Part shown: piece by piece, positions 1 through 8,472 of the stretch
Numbering within the stretch: position 1 is the first letter of the stretch
Layout: each line of letters starts with the position of its first letter
IMG/VR virus record: IMGVR_UViG_3300006735_000104
Location: 1 to 34,352 of that record
DNA length: 34,352 bases
Source: a virus
Direction: 5' to 3' (one strand)
Made by a program: the position numbers and the translations under genes
The notes under the pieces: model-generated
Databases searched by the model: none
Told to the model about the DNA's origin: nothing
The model's input: only the letters and a program-made list of their open reading frames with translations

Positions 1-1337
1 TATTAGCACACGACGAATCAGGAAAATGGGAACGACCAGACAATATATTAAACAACTGGAGAGTTACAAAAACTACATTAAGACTAGGCCGAAGAATAGT
101 AGGCAAGTGTATGATGGGCTCAACTTCAAACGCATTAGATAAAGGTGGAGACAACTTTAAAAAATTATACCAAGCTTCAGACGTTACAAAAAGAAATAGA
201 AACGGACAAACTTCTAGCGGACTCTATTCTCTTTTCATCCCTATGGAATGGAACTACGAAGGATTCATGGATACTTTTGGATCACCTGTATTCCTTACGC
301 CAGAAAATAAAACAATCGGAAGAGACGGTGTTGAAATTACAATCGGAGTAATTGAGCATTGGGAAAATGAAGTAGAAGGATTAAAGAGTGATCAAGATAG
401 TTTAAATGAATACTATAGACAGTTTCCACGAACAGAGCAACACGCTTTTAGAGATGAAACAAAAGATAGTTTATTTAATTTAACTAGGATATATGAGCAA
501 ATAGATTATAATGAAGAAATAAATAATATATCTTCTGTAACTAGAGGTAGCTTCATGTGGGAGAACGGTGTAAAAGATACTAAAGTAAAATTTATTCCAA
601 ATAAAGATGGTAGATTTTTAATATCATGGGTTCCACCTAAAAACTTACAAAATAGAGTGATTATAAGAAATGGTATTAAATATCCTGGAAACGAACACGT
701 TGGATCATTTGGTTGTGATTCTTATGATATATCTGGTACTGTTGATGGCAAAGGTTCTAATGGATCTCTTCATGGACTAACTAAATTTTCTATGGAAGAT
801 GCACCACCAAATCATTTTTTCTTAGAATATATATCAAGACCTCAAACAGCTGAAATATTCTTTGAAGATGTTTTAATGGCTTTGATTTTTTATGGTATGC
901 CTATATTAGCTGAAAATAATAAACCTAGATTATTGTACCATTTAAAACGTAGAGGATATAGAGGTTTTTCGATGAATCGTCCAGATAAAGTTTGGAATAA
1001 ATTATCAACAACAGAAAGAGAAATAGGTGGTATACCTAACTCTAGTGAAGACATTAAACAAGCACATGCAGCCGCTATAGAATCTTACATAGCTAGTTAT
1101 GTAGGTAAAGTTGAAGAAGGTTATGGAGATATGTATTTCCAAAAAACATTAGAAGATTGGAGTAAGTTTAATATAAACAATAGAACAAAGTACGATGCTA
1201 CTATAAGTTCTGGTTTAGCAATAATGGCTTGTAATAAAAATAGATATAGACCAAATCCAGAGAAAAAATATCAACCTATAAGTTTAGGTATAAAAAGATA
1301 TGACAACGATGGAATAATTTCAAAAATAATAAAATAA
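1..1337 (+). CDS. Terminase large subunit (5'-truncated by window edge)
   Basis: DNA-packaging motor that translocates DNA into the prohead through the portal and cuts concatemers. The reading frame is open from base 3, so the first methionine seen (base 111) is internal. About 444 residues of the C-terminal part are present. Visible: a Walker B/catalytic acidic motif (LAHDESGKW, first residues), an ATPase coupling motif (MMGSTSNALDKGG), the block RQFPRTEQHAFRDE, and an RNase H-like nuclease region with acidic residues at GCDSYDISG (about base 714) and further acidic positions near the C-terminus. Walker A lies outside the window. Only 4 bases separate it from the portal gene, the classic terminase-portal order. 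No small terminase is visible; it would be upstream. Fold and role are secure; the headful or cos packaging type cannot be told. Confidence 0.93.
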   Translation, partial: LAHDESGKWERPDNILNNWRVTKTTLRLGRRIVGKCMMGSTSNALDKGGDNFKKLYQASDVTKRNRNGQTSSGLYSLFIPMEWNYEGFMDTFGSPVFLTPENKTIGRDGVEITIGVIEHWENEVEGLKSDQDSLNEYYRQFPRTEQHAFRDETKDSLFNLTRIYEQIDYNEEINNISSVTRGSFMWENGVKDTKVKFIPNKDGRFLISWVPPKNLQNRVIIRNGIKYPGNEHVGSFGCDSYDISGTVDGKGSNGSLHGLTKFSMEDAPPNHFFLEYISRPQTAEIFFEDVLMALIFYGMPILAENNKPRLLYHLKRRGYRGFSMNRPDKVWNKLSTTEREIGGIPNSSEDIKQAHAAAIESYIASYVGKVEEGYGDMYFQKTLEDWSKFNINNRTKYDATISSGLAIMACNKNRYRPNPEKKYQPISLGIKRYDNDGIISKIIK

Positions 1338-1341
1338 ATAG

Positions 1342-3738
1342 ATGCAAATTTCTTATAACAGTAATAGTTCTTTTCCAGATCAGGTAGTACCAGATGCAGA
1401 AAAAGCAACTCAAGAATATGGTCTTGCTGTAGGTAGAGCTATCGAAGGTGAATGGTTTAGAAATTATAGGTATGGAACTAACTCTCCTGGTTATGCTGTT
1501 AATTTTAATAACTATAATTTATTAAGGCTATATGCTAGAGGTGAACAGCCAGTACAAAAGTACAAAGATGAATTAGCTATTAACGGCGATTTATCTTATT
1601 TAAACTTAGACTGGAAACCTGTACCTGTTGTATCTAAGTTTGTAGATATTGTAGTTAATGGTATATCACAAAGAAGTTACGATATAAACGCTTATGCTCA
1701 AGATCCTGTTTGTTCTAAAATAAGAACTGACTATGCTAGAGATTTATTAGTTGATATAAATGCTAAAGAGTTTTTAGAAGATGCTAAAAAACTTCTTGGT
1801 GTTGATGCTTTTTCTATGGATCCAGATAGTGCTCCTAGAGATAAAGAAGAATTAGAAGTTCATTTACAAATGGATTTTAAACAATCTGTTGAAGTAGCTG
1901 AAGAAGAAGTTATAAATCAAGTTTTAGATAAAAATAAATACGAATTAGTTAGACAAAGAATAAATCATGATTTAACTGTTTTAGGTATTGGCTGCGTTAA
2001 AACAATGTGGAATAAATCTGAAGGTGTAGTAGTTGATTATGTAGATCCAGCTAGCTTAGTTTATTCTTATACTGAAGATCCTAACTTTCAAGATTTATAT
2101 TATGTAGGTGAAGTTAAGTCTGTATATTTATCTGATATTAAAAAACAATATCCACATTTGACTAAAGAAGAGTTAGAGATTATACAAGAATATCCTGGTA
2201 ACTCTGAATATTTAAGAAGTTATAGTGGTAGACAAGACAACCAAACTGTACAAGTATTATATTTTGAATATAAAAGTTATTCTGATCAAGTATTTAAAAT
2301 AAAAAATACAGATCAAGGTTTAGAAAAAGCTTTACAAAAGTCAGACACATTTAATCCACCTGAATCAGATTCATTTAAAAAAGTATCTAGAACAATAGAA
2401 ACTCTTTATTCTGGAGCTAAAATACTAGGTCATCCAATGATGTTAGACTGGAGGCTATGTGAAAATATGACTAGACCTGTTTCAGACACATGTAAAGTTA
2501 ATTTTAATTACGCAATATCTGCACCTAGAATGTATAAAGGTCGTATTGAATCTCTTGTTAGTAGAATAACAGGCTTTGCAGATATGATACAGTTGACTCA
2601 TTTAAAGTTACAACAAGTATTAGCTAGAATAGTACCTGATGGTGTTTACTTAGACATGGATGGTTTAGCAGAAGTTGATTTAGGTAATGGAACTAACTAC
2701 AACCCAGCTGAAGCATTAAACATGTATTTTCAAACTGGTAGTATTGTAGGTAGATCTTTAACTCAAGATGGCGAACTAAATAGAGGTAAAGTTCCAATAC
2801 AAGAATTACAAACAGGTTCTGGTGGTTCTAAGATACAGTCTTTAATAACTACGTATCAGTATTACTTACAAATGATACGTGATGTGACCGGTTTAAATGA
2901 AGCTAGAGATGGTAGCAACCCAGATAAAAACTCATTAGTTGGTTTACAAAAGCTAGCTGCTGCTAATAGTAATACAGCTACAAGACATATACTACAGTCT
3001 AGTTTATACTTAACTTTAAGAGCTTGTGAAAACATATCATTAAGAGTTGCAGACTCTTTACAGTTTCCTTTAACTAAACAAGCTTTAGAAAATAGTATAT
3101 CTGCTTTTAATTCAGCTACATTAGAAGAGTTAATGAAAATAAATATACACGACTTTGGTATATTTATAAGTTTAGAACCAGATGAAGAAGAAAAAGCACA
3201 GCTAGAACAGAATATACAAATAGCTTTAAAATCTGGTCAAATATATTTAGAAGATGCTATTGATATTAGAGAAGTTAAAAACTTAAAGCTAGCTAATCAA
3301 TTACTTAAGTTTAGAAGAAAGAAAAAGCAAGAGCAAGATGAAGAAACTAAACTTAAAAATATAGAAGCTCAAGCTAGCGCTAACGCACAATCAGCTGAAA
3401 AATCTGCTTTAGCTGAAATGCAAAAACAACAAGCATTAACTGAAAGCACTGTACAAGTTGAAAAAGCTAAATCTCAATTTGATATCCAAAAAATGCAAAT
3501 GGAAGCTCAAATTAAAAAACAAATTATGGAGCTACAGCACGGATATGACATGCAGTTAGCCACAGTAAAAGTTCAACAAGAGAAAGCTAGAGAAGAGTTT
3601 ATAGAAGATAGAAAAGATAAAAGAACTAGAATATCAGGTACGCAACAAAGCGAAATGATAAGCCAAAGAAAAAATGATTTACCTCCTAAAGATTTTGAAC
3701 AAGGAGAGATAGGTATACAAGATTTTATGCCACAATAA
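1342..3738 (+). CDS. Portal protein
   Basis: 798 residues. Dodecameric ring at the capsid vertex through which DNA enters and leaves, and the docking site for terminase and tail adaptors. It follows terminase by 4 bases and precedes scaffold and capsid genes, as expected. The middle contains the block MIRDVTGLNEARDG followed by NSLVGLQKLAAANSN, which I recognise from large podovirus portal proteins. The last 140 or so residues (from about LEQNIQIALKSGQIY) form a long charged, Gln/Lys/Glu-rich coiled coil, consistent with a portal barrel or tunnel-facing helix. The length is within the usual range for podovirus portals of the P22/crAss type (large, above 700 residues). The assignment rests on synteny and sequence flavour rather than on a catalytic motif. 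Confidence 0.88.
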   Translation: MQISYNSNSSFPDQVVPDAEKATQEYGLAVGRAIEGEWFRNYRYGTNSPGYAVNFNNYNLLRLYARGEQPVQKYKDELAINGDLSYLNLDWKPVPVVSKFVDIVVNGISQRSYDINAYAQDPVCSKIRTDYARDLLVDINAKEFLEDAKKLLGVDAFSMDPDSAPRDKEELEVHLQMDFKQSVEVAEEEVINQVLDKNKYELVRQRINHDLTVLGIGCVKTMWNKSEGVVVDYVDPASLVYSYTEDPNFQDLYYVGEVKSVYLSDIKKQYPHLTKEELEIIQEYPGNSEYLRSYSGRQDNQTVQVLYFEYKSYSDQVFKIKNTDQGLEKALQKSDTFNPPESDSFKKVSRTIETLYSGAKILGHPMMLDWRLCENMTRPVSDTCKVNFNYAISAPRMYKGRIESLVSRITGFADMIQLTHLKLQQVLARIVPDGVYLDMDGLAEVDLGNGTNYNPAEALNMYFQTGSIVGRSLTQDGELNRGKVPIQELQTGSGGSKIQSLITTYQYYLQMIRDVTGLNEARDGSNPDKNSLVGLQKLAAANSNTATRHILQSSLYLTLRACENISLRVADSLQFPLTKQALENSISAFNSATLEELMKINIHDFGIFISLEPDEEEKAQLEQNIQIALKSGQIYLEDAIDIREVKNLKLANQLLKFRRKKKQEQDEETKLKNIEAQASANAQSAEKSALAEMQKQQALTESTVQVEKAKSQFDIQKMQMEAQIKKQIMELQHGYDMQLATVKVQQEKAREEFIEDRKDKRTRISGTQQSEMISQRKNDLPPKDFEQGEIGIQDFMPQ

Positions 3739-3750
3739 ATAAAAACAACT

Positions 3751-3763
3751 ATTATATTATATT
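3751..3763 (+). promoter_or_regulatory. A/T-only leader abutting the scaffold gene start
   Basis: The 13 bases attatattatatt run directly into the start codon at 3764. The same 13-mer sits immediately before the start at 6885. No purine-rich ribosome binding site is present. It may act as an unstructured translation-initiation leader of the kind used by Bacteroidota, or form part of a phage promoter; the sequence alone cannot decide. Confidence 0.35.
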
Positions 3764-4969
3764 ATGTCACAAAAAGAAAAAGAAAAACCTGTAGTAGATG
3801 ATACTAAAGAAGGTTTAAAAATAAAAAAGAAACCAAGTTTAAGAAATAAAACATCTGAAACTACTAAGTTAGATTTAAGTAAAAAAGAAAAAGATGCCGT
3901 TCAAGAGCCAGAAACAACGAAAGTTGTGTTACAGTCTGATGAGAAAAAAGAAGAACAAGTCGTGGGATTGCAAGAAGTGGGATCAACACACGAAGAAGAA
4001 AAACCTACCGAAGAAACTAAAGTAGAAAATAAAACAGAAGAAAAACAAGAGGAAGTTAAATCTCCTATTAGCGAAGTAATTAAAGAAAAAGAAGTTAAAG
4101 AAACTACTAAAGAATTAAAAGAAGCTGTAAGAGATGAAAAAGTAACTGGTAAAAAGTTACCTGAAAATATTGAAAAGCTAGTTTCATTTATGGAAGAAAC
4201 TGGTGGTACTGTAGAAGACTATGTTAACTTAAATAGAGATTATTCTAAATATGATTCTAAGTCTTTACTACAAGAGTACTATAACAAAACTAAACCACAT
4301 TTAGATTCAGAAGAAATAAACTTTTTAATGGAAGATAATTTTTCGTATGATGAAGACGTGGATGAAGAGCGAGATATAAGGAAAAAGAAACTCGCTTATA
4401 AAGAAGAAATTGCAAAGGCCAAAAAATTTTTGGAAAGTTCAAAGAGTAAATATTACGATGAGATCAAGTTGAGACCAGGCGTTACTCAAGAACAGCAAAA
4501 AGCTTTGGACTTTTTCAATAGATACAACAAAGAACAACAAATAGCTGAGCAACGTAGAAAAACGTTTAGAGAAAATACAAGCAACACTTTAAATGAAGAG
4601 TTCGAAGGTTTCGAATTTGATTTAGGTGAAAAGAAATTTAAATATAGTATCTCTAATCCTTCTGCAGTTGCTGAAAAACAGTCAGACTTAAACACATTCG
4701 TTAAGAAGTTCTTAAACAAAGAAGGTGAAGTTGTTGATACTGTAGGTTATCACAAAGCTATTTACGCTGCTGACAATGCTGATACTATTGCTAATCATTT
4801 TTATGAGCAAGGCAAAGCTGATGCTATAAAAGATATGATGGCAAAATCAAAAAATATAACTAACGAACCTAGGCCACAGGCTACTGGTGATGTGTTTATA
4901 AATGGTTTAAGAGTTAAAGCAGTTAATGGCGTTGATACTTCTAAGTTGAAAATTAAAAGTAAAAAATAA
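3764..4969 (+). CDS. Probable capsid scaffolding protein
   Basis: 401 residues, extremely rich in Lys and Glu. The N-terminal third is a low-complexity K/E/T/V region (KEKEKPVVDDTKEG and similar). The middle and C-terminal parts are predicted helical, with a more ordered C-terminal section around FEGFEFDLGEKKFKYSI and ending in KLKIKSKK. Position between portal and major capsid protein, high charge, helical nature and a basic C-terminus (which in scaffolds commonly contacts the coat protein) all fit a scaffold that shapes the prohead and then leaves. No protease motif (Ser/His catalytic pattern) was seen, so it is not a fused prohead protease. Scaffold sequences are poorly conserved, so this call is mainly from context. 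Confidence 0.75.
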   Translation: MSQKEKEKPVVDDTKEGLKIKKKPSLRNKTSETTKLDLSKKEKDAVQEPETTKVVLQSDEKKEEQVVGLQEVGSTHEEEKPTEETKVENKTEEKQEEVKSPISEVIKEKEVKETTKELKEAVRDEKVTGKKLPENIEKLVSFMEETGGTVEDYVNLNRDYSKYDSKSLLQEYYNKTKPHLDSEEINFLMEDNFSYDEDVDEERDIRKKKLAYKEEIAKAKKFLESSKSKYYDEIKLRPGVTQEQQKALDFFNRYNKEQQIAEQRRKTFRENTSNTLNEEFEGFEFDLGEKKFKYSISNPSAVAEKQSDLNTFVKKFLNKEGEVVDTVGYHKAIYAADNADTIANHFYEQGKADAIKDMMAKSKNITNEPRPQATGDVFINGLRVKAVNGVDTSKLKIKSKK

Positions 4970-4989
4970 CAACAACTAAAAATTAAAAA

Positions 4990-6462
4990 ATGGGATTATC
5001 AGGAGGGGCTTTTCCAGCCAAAATTACTCCTATGCCGAATAAAATTACAGTTCAAGATAATTATATAGATTTTCATGATGCTAATTTTTCGACATGGACA
5101 CAACAATATCTACCTGAGCTTTACGAAGCAGAAGTAGAAAGATACGGAAACCGAACTATTGGAGGTTTCTTGAGAATGGTTGGCGCTGAAATGCCAATGA
5201 CATCTGATCAAGTTATTTGGTCTGAACAAAATAGATTACACATTGCTTATAATTCTGTTACTGTTGCTGAAGTTGCTGATCCAGTATATACAGTTACTAT
5301 TGCTTTACCAGCTGGTCAAGCTACTGGTGCTGTAAGAGTTGGTAATACTATATTAGTATCTGACAACGCTACTGGTTTAGTTACTGCTAAACTATTGGTA
5401 ACAGGTGTAGGTAGTAGCTCAGGTAATAAACAAGATACTTTAACTTGTACTAGCTACGAAGGAGCTACACTGGCAGGTGGTAGTTTAATTAGTGCTAATA
5501 ACAGTTTGTTTGTATACGGTTCTGAATTTCCAAAAGGAAGTGAAGGAATGGCAGGTGCAATTGAGCCTAAATTAACTTCATTTGAAAACTCACCAATTAT
5601 CATTAAAGACAACTTTGAGATAAGTGGTTCTGATGCTGCTCAAATCGGTTGGATAGAAGTATCTACTGAAGAAGGTCAGTCGGGCTATATGTGGTATTTA
5701 AAATCTGAGTCTGAAACAAGATTAAGATTTGAAGATTACTTAGAAATGTCAATGGTTGAAGGCAAGAAAATGAGTGGCACACCATCTTTTGGTGGTAACT
5801 TTGGTCCAGGTGGCGCAAGTCAAAACATTAAAGGCACTGAAGGTTTATTTGATGCTATTGAAACAAGAGGTAATGTATATTCTGGCTTTGCTGGAGCTGC
5901 TGCTCCTGGTTCAGGTGCTTTAGGTGATTTTGATGAAATCCTTAAAAACTTAGACAAGCAAGGTGCTATTGAAGAAAACATGCTATTCTTATCAAGATCT
6001 ACCGCTCTTGATTTTGACGATATGATTGCTGCTATGGCAGGTGGAGGTTATTCTTCTACTGCTTCTGCTTCTTATGGTTTATTTGAAAACGATGGAGATA
6101 TGGCACTTAGTTTTGGATTTTCTGGTTTTAGAAGAGGTTCTTACGATTTCTACAAAACTGATTGGAAATATCTAAATGATGCTACAACTAGAGGATTAGA
6201 TAAAGAAATTGATGGTGTACTTGTTCCAGCTGGAACTTCAACAGTGTACGATCAAATGATGGGATCTAATATTAGAAGACCTTTCTTACATGTAAGATAT
6301 AGAGCTTCAGAAGCTGATGATAGAAGAATGAAATCTTGGATCACTGGTTCTGTTGGAGGTGCTTATACTTCTGATCTTGACACTATGAGAGTTAATTTCT
6401 TATCTGAAAGATGTTTAGTAACTCAAGCTGCAAATAACTTCGTGTTATTCAAAGGAGCTTAA
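4990..6462 (+). CDS. Major capsid protein (HK97-fold expected)
   Basis: 490 residues. It follows the scaffold by 20 bases and begins MGLSGGAFPAKITPMPNKI. The N-terminal part carries TWTQQYLPELYEAEVERYG, a helix-like segment resembling crAss-like and marine podovirus capsid proteins. Residues of about 85-185 are a Gly/Ala/Thr/Val-rich beta insertion (for example ALPAGQATGAVRVGNTILVS), which may be an insertion or decoration domain of the HK97 fold. The core then resumes with SGYMWYLKSESETRLRFEDY and ends in LVTQAANNFVLFKGA. The start has an A-rich leader (aaaaattaaaaaATG). The gene is probably the most highly expressed here, since a 107-residue gene and a strong terminator follow. The fold is inferred from family and context, not from a catalytic motif. 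Confidence 0.88.
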   Translation: MGLSGGAFPAKITPMPNKITVQDNYIDFHDANFSTWTQQYLPELYEAEVERYGNRTIGGFLRMVGAEMPMTSDQVIWSEQNRLHIAYNSVTVAEVADPVYTVTIALPAGQATGAVRVGNTILVSDNATGLVTAKLLVTGVGSSSGNKQDTLTCTSYEGATLAGGSLISANNSLFVYGSEFPKGSEGMAGAIEPKLTSFENSPIIIKDNFEISGSDAAQIGWIEVSTEEGQSGYMWYLKSESETRLRFEDYLEMSMVEGKKMSGTPSFGGNFGPGGASQNIKGTEGLFDAIETRGNVYSGFAGAAAPGSGALGDFDEILKNLDKQGAIEENMLFLSRSTALDFDDMIAAMAGGGYSSTASASYGLFENDGDMALSFGFSGFRRGSYDFYKTDWKYLNDATTRGLDKEIDGVLVPAGTSTVYDQMMGSNIRRPFLHVRYRASEADDRRMKSWITGSVGGAYTSDLDTMRVNFLSERCLVTQAANNFVLFKGA

Positions 6463-6491
6463 TTAATTATTAACATTTAAAAAATAAGAAA

Positions 6492-6815
6492 ATGGCTTAT
6501 ATAAAATTCGCAAGAAATCAAACAAATGAAGCTGCTGAGATGCTAGTAAATGTAGATAACATTATTACAATGAATTCTTCAGGTGCTACTAACTTAGTAA
6601 TTAAAACAGGAAATGTTGTGCATACAGACGCATCTGCTCCTGAAGTACTTACGTACACTCTTCAAGTTGCTGCTACAGGTGGCGCTACTCTAACTAGACC
6701 AAATATTGTTCAAAAAGTAATTGATACAATTGAAAAAACTGGTTTAAGTGGAGGTGCATCTCAAGTTCCAGACATGGAGGTACAATTAGTGACAATTGCC
6801 GGAGGCACATTGTAA
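6492..6815 (+). CDS. Small structural protein after the capsid gene, function unknown
   Basis: 107 residues (MAYIKFARNQTNEAAEMLVN...), 29 bases after the major capsid gene and ahead of terminator 1, so it is co-transcribed with the capsid gene. It is rich in Thr, Val, Ala and Gly, looks beta-stranded, and ends in MEVQLVTIAGGTL. There is no signal peptide, membrane segment or recognisable catalytic motif. Position and abundance context suggest a capsid decoration or head-completion protein, but no homologue is recognised and this is only inference. Confidence 0.6.
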   Translation: MAYIKFARNQTNEAAEMLVNVDNIITMNSSGATNLVIKTGNVVHTDASAPEVLTYTLQVAATGGATLTRPNIVQKVIDTIEKTGLSGGASQVPDMEVQLVTIAGGTL

Positions 6816-6837
6816 TAAATTGGATTAACAATAATAA

Positions 6838-6862
6838 GATCCCGTTTCGGCGGGGTCTTTTT
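6838..6862 (+). terminator. Intrinsic terminator 1, after capsid genes
   Basis: A GC-rich 7-bp stem, gatcccg paired with cggggtc (one G-U pair), with a 6-base loop, is followed by ttttt. It stands out in an A/T-rich background. It lies 22 bases after the stop of the 107-residue gene and 22 bases before the next start, so it should reduce transcription of everything downstream of the capsid genes. Confidence 0.88.
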
Positions 6863-6864
6863 AA

Positions 6865-6884
6865 TTATTATATTATATTATATT
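6865..6884 (+). promoter_or_regulatory. A/T-only leader abutting the 260-residue gene
   Basis: A purely A/T stretch containing attatattatatt, identical to the leader at 3751-3763, ends exactly at the start codon at 6885. Only 22 bases lie between the terminator T-tract and the start, too few for a complete standard promoter plus a leader. Translation enhancement is therefore likelier than transcription initiation here. Confidence 0.35.
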
Positions 6885-7667
6885 ATGGAAACAAAAGAAA
6901 AAAAAGCTACAGCTAAAGCTGAAGTTAAAAAAGATACTTGGGAGTATAAAGATAGAAGTTATTATTTATTAAATGACAAAACTCCTTTAACATATACAAT
7001 AATGTCAAAACACTCTAGAAGATATCCTTGTGTTTGGTTTGATCCAGACAAAGGTTATGAAAGAGAGTTAAGATATGCGACTAATCAAAAATCTATATTT
7101 GTAGATGAACAAAATGGTCCTGCTACTTTAGCGCATATTGTTTTTGATGAAGGGCATTTATATGTTAAAAAAGAAAAAAGAAACTTGCAAGAGTTTTTAT
7201 CTAAGCATCCACATAATGGTGTTTTATTTGCTGAGTTTGATCCAATAGTAGAAGCAGAAGATCAATACGACTTTTTAGAACTAGAGTTAGAAGCTATGAA
7301 TATAGCTACTAATATGGATATAGATCAATTAGAAGCTATATTAAGAGTGGAAGTAGGTAGCAGTGTAAATAGTTTATCTAGTAAAGAACTTAAAAGAGAT
7401 GGTTTGCTTTTCGCTAAGTCAAATCCAAAACTTTTTATAGATCTTTCTGAAGATGAAAACGTTGTTCTTAGAAACTTTGCTATAAGAGCTACTGAAGCTA
7501 GAATAATTATTTTAGCAGAAGACCAAAGAACTTTTAAATGGGGTAGTAATGGACGTAAATTAATGAGTGTACCATTTGATGAAAACCCTTACTCAGCTAT
7601 GGCTGCTTGGTTTAAAACAGATGAGGGACTTGAAGTTTATAAATCAATAGAGAAAAAACTTAAATAA
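6885..7667 (+). CDS. Conserved phage structural-region protein, function unknown
   Basis: 260 residues beginning METKEKKATAKAEVKKD, with a charged, probably disordered N-terminus. The ordered part starts near WEYKDRSYYLLNDKTPLTY and includes SKHSRRYPCVWFDPDKG and ATNQKSIFVDEQNGPATLAH. I associate these blocks with an uncharacterised family seen near capsid genes of marine phages, but I cannot name it. The C-terminal half is helical and acidic. No signal peptide, membrane segment or enzymatic motif is evident. The gene is bracketed by intrinsic terminators on both sides (6838-6862 and 7683-7710), so its transcription level is set separately from the capsid and tail genes. A head-completion, head-tail joining or assembly role is possible. 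Confidence 0.7.
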   Translation: METKEKKATAKAEVKKDTWEYKDRSYYLLNDKTPLTYTIMSKHSRRYPCVWFDPDKGYERELRYATNQKSIFVDEQNGPATLAHIVFDEGHLYVKKEKRNLQEFLSKHPHNGVLFAEFDPIVEAEDQYDFLELELEAMNIATNMDIDQLEAILRVEVGSSVNSLSSKELKRDGLLFAKSNPKLFIDLSEDENVVLRNFAIRATEARIIILAEDQRTFKWGSNGRKLMSVPFDENPYSAMAAWFKTDEGLEVYKSIEKKLK

Positions 7668-7682
7668 CAAGTGATAATAATT

Positions 7683-7710
7683 AAGGCGGCTATGCGGCCG
7701 CCTTTTTTTT
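7683..7710 (+). terminator. Intrinsic terminator 2, between head and tail genes
   Basis: A perfect 8-bp stem, aaggcggc paired with gccgcctt, with a 6-base loop (tatgcg), is followed by at least six T. The T-tract ends only 12 bases before the start codon at 7723, so tail genes are expressed by read-through or from a start inside the preceding gene. Confidence 0.92.
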
Positions 7711-7722
7711 AAAAAAATTAAA

Positions 7723-8469
7723 ATGGCAATAAACGTAAATACAGTATATACAACAGTATTGAGTATATTAAACAAAGAGCAAAGAGGTTATTTAACACCT
7801 TTTGAGTTTAATAAACTAGCTACTCAAGTACAGTTAGAAACATTTGAAAAGTTTTTTGACGACTATAATCAATATTTACGTATGCCAAAAACAGATGTAG
7901 ATTTTGCATCTAGGATGGAGAATATTAGAAACCAATTTCAAATATTCAATAAAAATGCAAGTGCTTCCGCAGTGTCAAGCAATGTGTATACTCAACCAAC
8001 CGATTTATATAGATTTGGTTCTGCGTTTTATGAAACTGGTACAAACTCTCCAGAAATACAAATAGTTAGTAGAAGAGAATTACATCAACAAAATCTTTCT
8101 CCATTAACTCAACCTACTACTAATTTCCCTATAGCTACATATCAAGATAATAAACTAACAGTTTCACCTGCAGTTGCTTCGCCAGCAGTATCTGATGTAG
8201 GTTTTAATTACATTAGAAAACCAGCTGACGTAGTTTGGGCTTATGGTGTAGATACTACAACCGGTGCTTTTATATGGGATGGAACTCCTGGTTTTGCAAT
8301 AACACCTATTATAGGTGGCGCTTCTGTTAACTTTGAAATAAGTGATATTCAACAAACAGAAGTTATACTTAAAATATTACAATATTCTGGTGTAGTAATA
8401 AGAGATCCTAACATAGTACAGGCTGCTGCAAGAGAGCTACAAGAAGAAGAAGTAAATTCAAAAAGATAA
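7723..8469 (+). CDS. Probable head-tail adaptor/ring protein
   Basis: 248 residues. The N-terminus (MAINVNTVYTTVLSILNKEQ, then RGYLTPFEFNKLATQVQLE) is a helical signature I associate with structural proteins encoded just before the P22 gp4-like adaptor in crAss-like and marine podoviruses. The middle is beta-rich (KLTVSPAVASPAVSDVGFNY), and the C-terminus is a helix ending in AARELQEEEVNSKR. It precedes the gp4-like gene by 3 bases, which implies translational coupling and a shared role at the portal-tail interface. The start is preceded by aaaaaaattaaa directly after the terminator T-tract. The role comes from synteny; no motif proves it. Confidence 0.65.
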   Translation: MAINVNTVYTTVLSILNKEQRGYLTPFEFNKLATQVQLETFEKFFDDYNQYLRMPKTDVDFASRMENIRNQFQIFNKNASASAVSSNVYTQPTDLYRFGSAFYETGTNSPEIQIVSRRELHQQNLSPLTQPTTNFPIATYQDNKLTVSPAVASPAVSDVGFNYIRKPADVVWAYGVDTTTGAFIWDGTPGFAITPIIGGASVNFEISDIQQTEVILKILQYSGVVIRDPNIVQAAARELQEEEVNSKR

Positions 8470-8472
8470 TAC

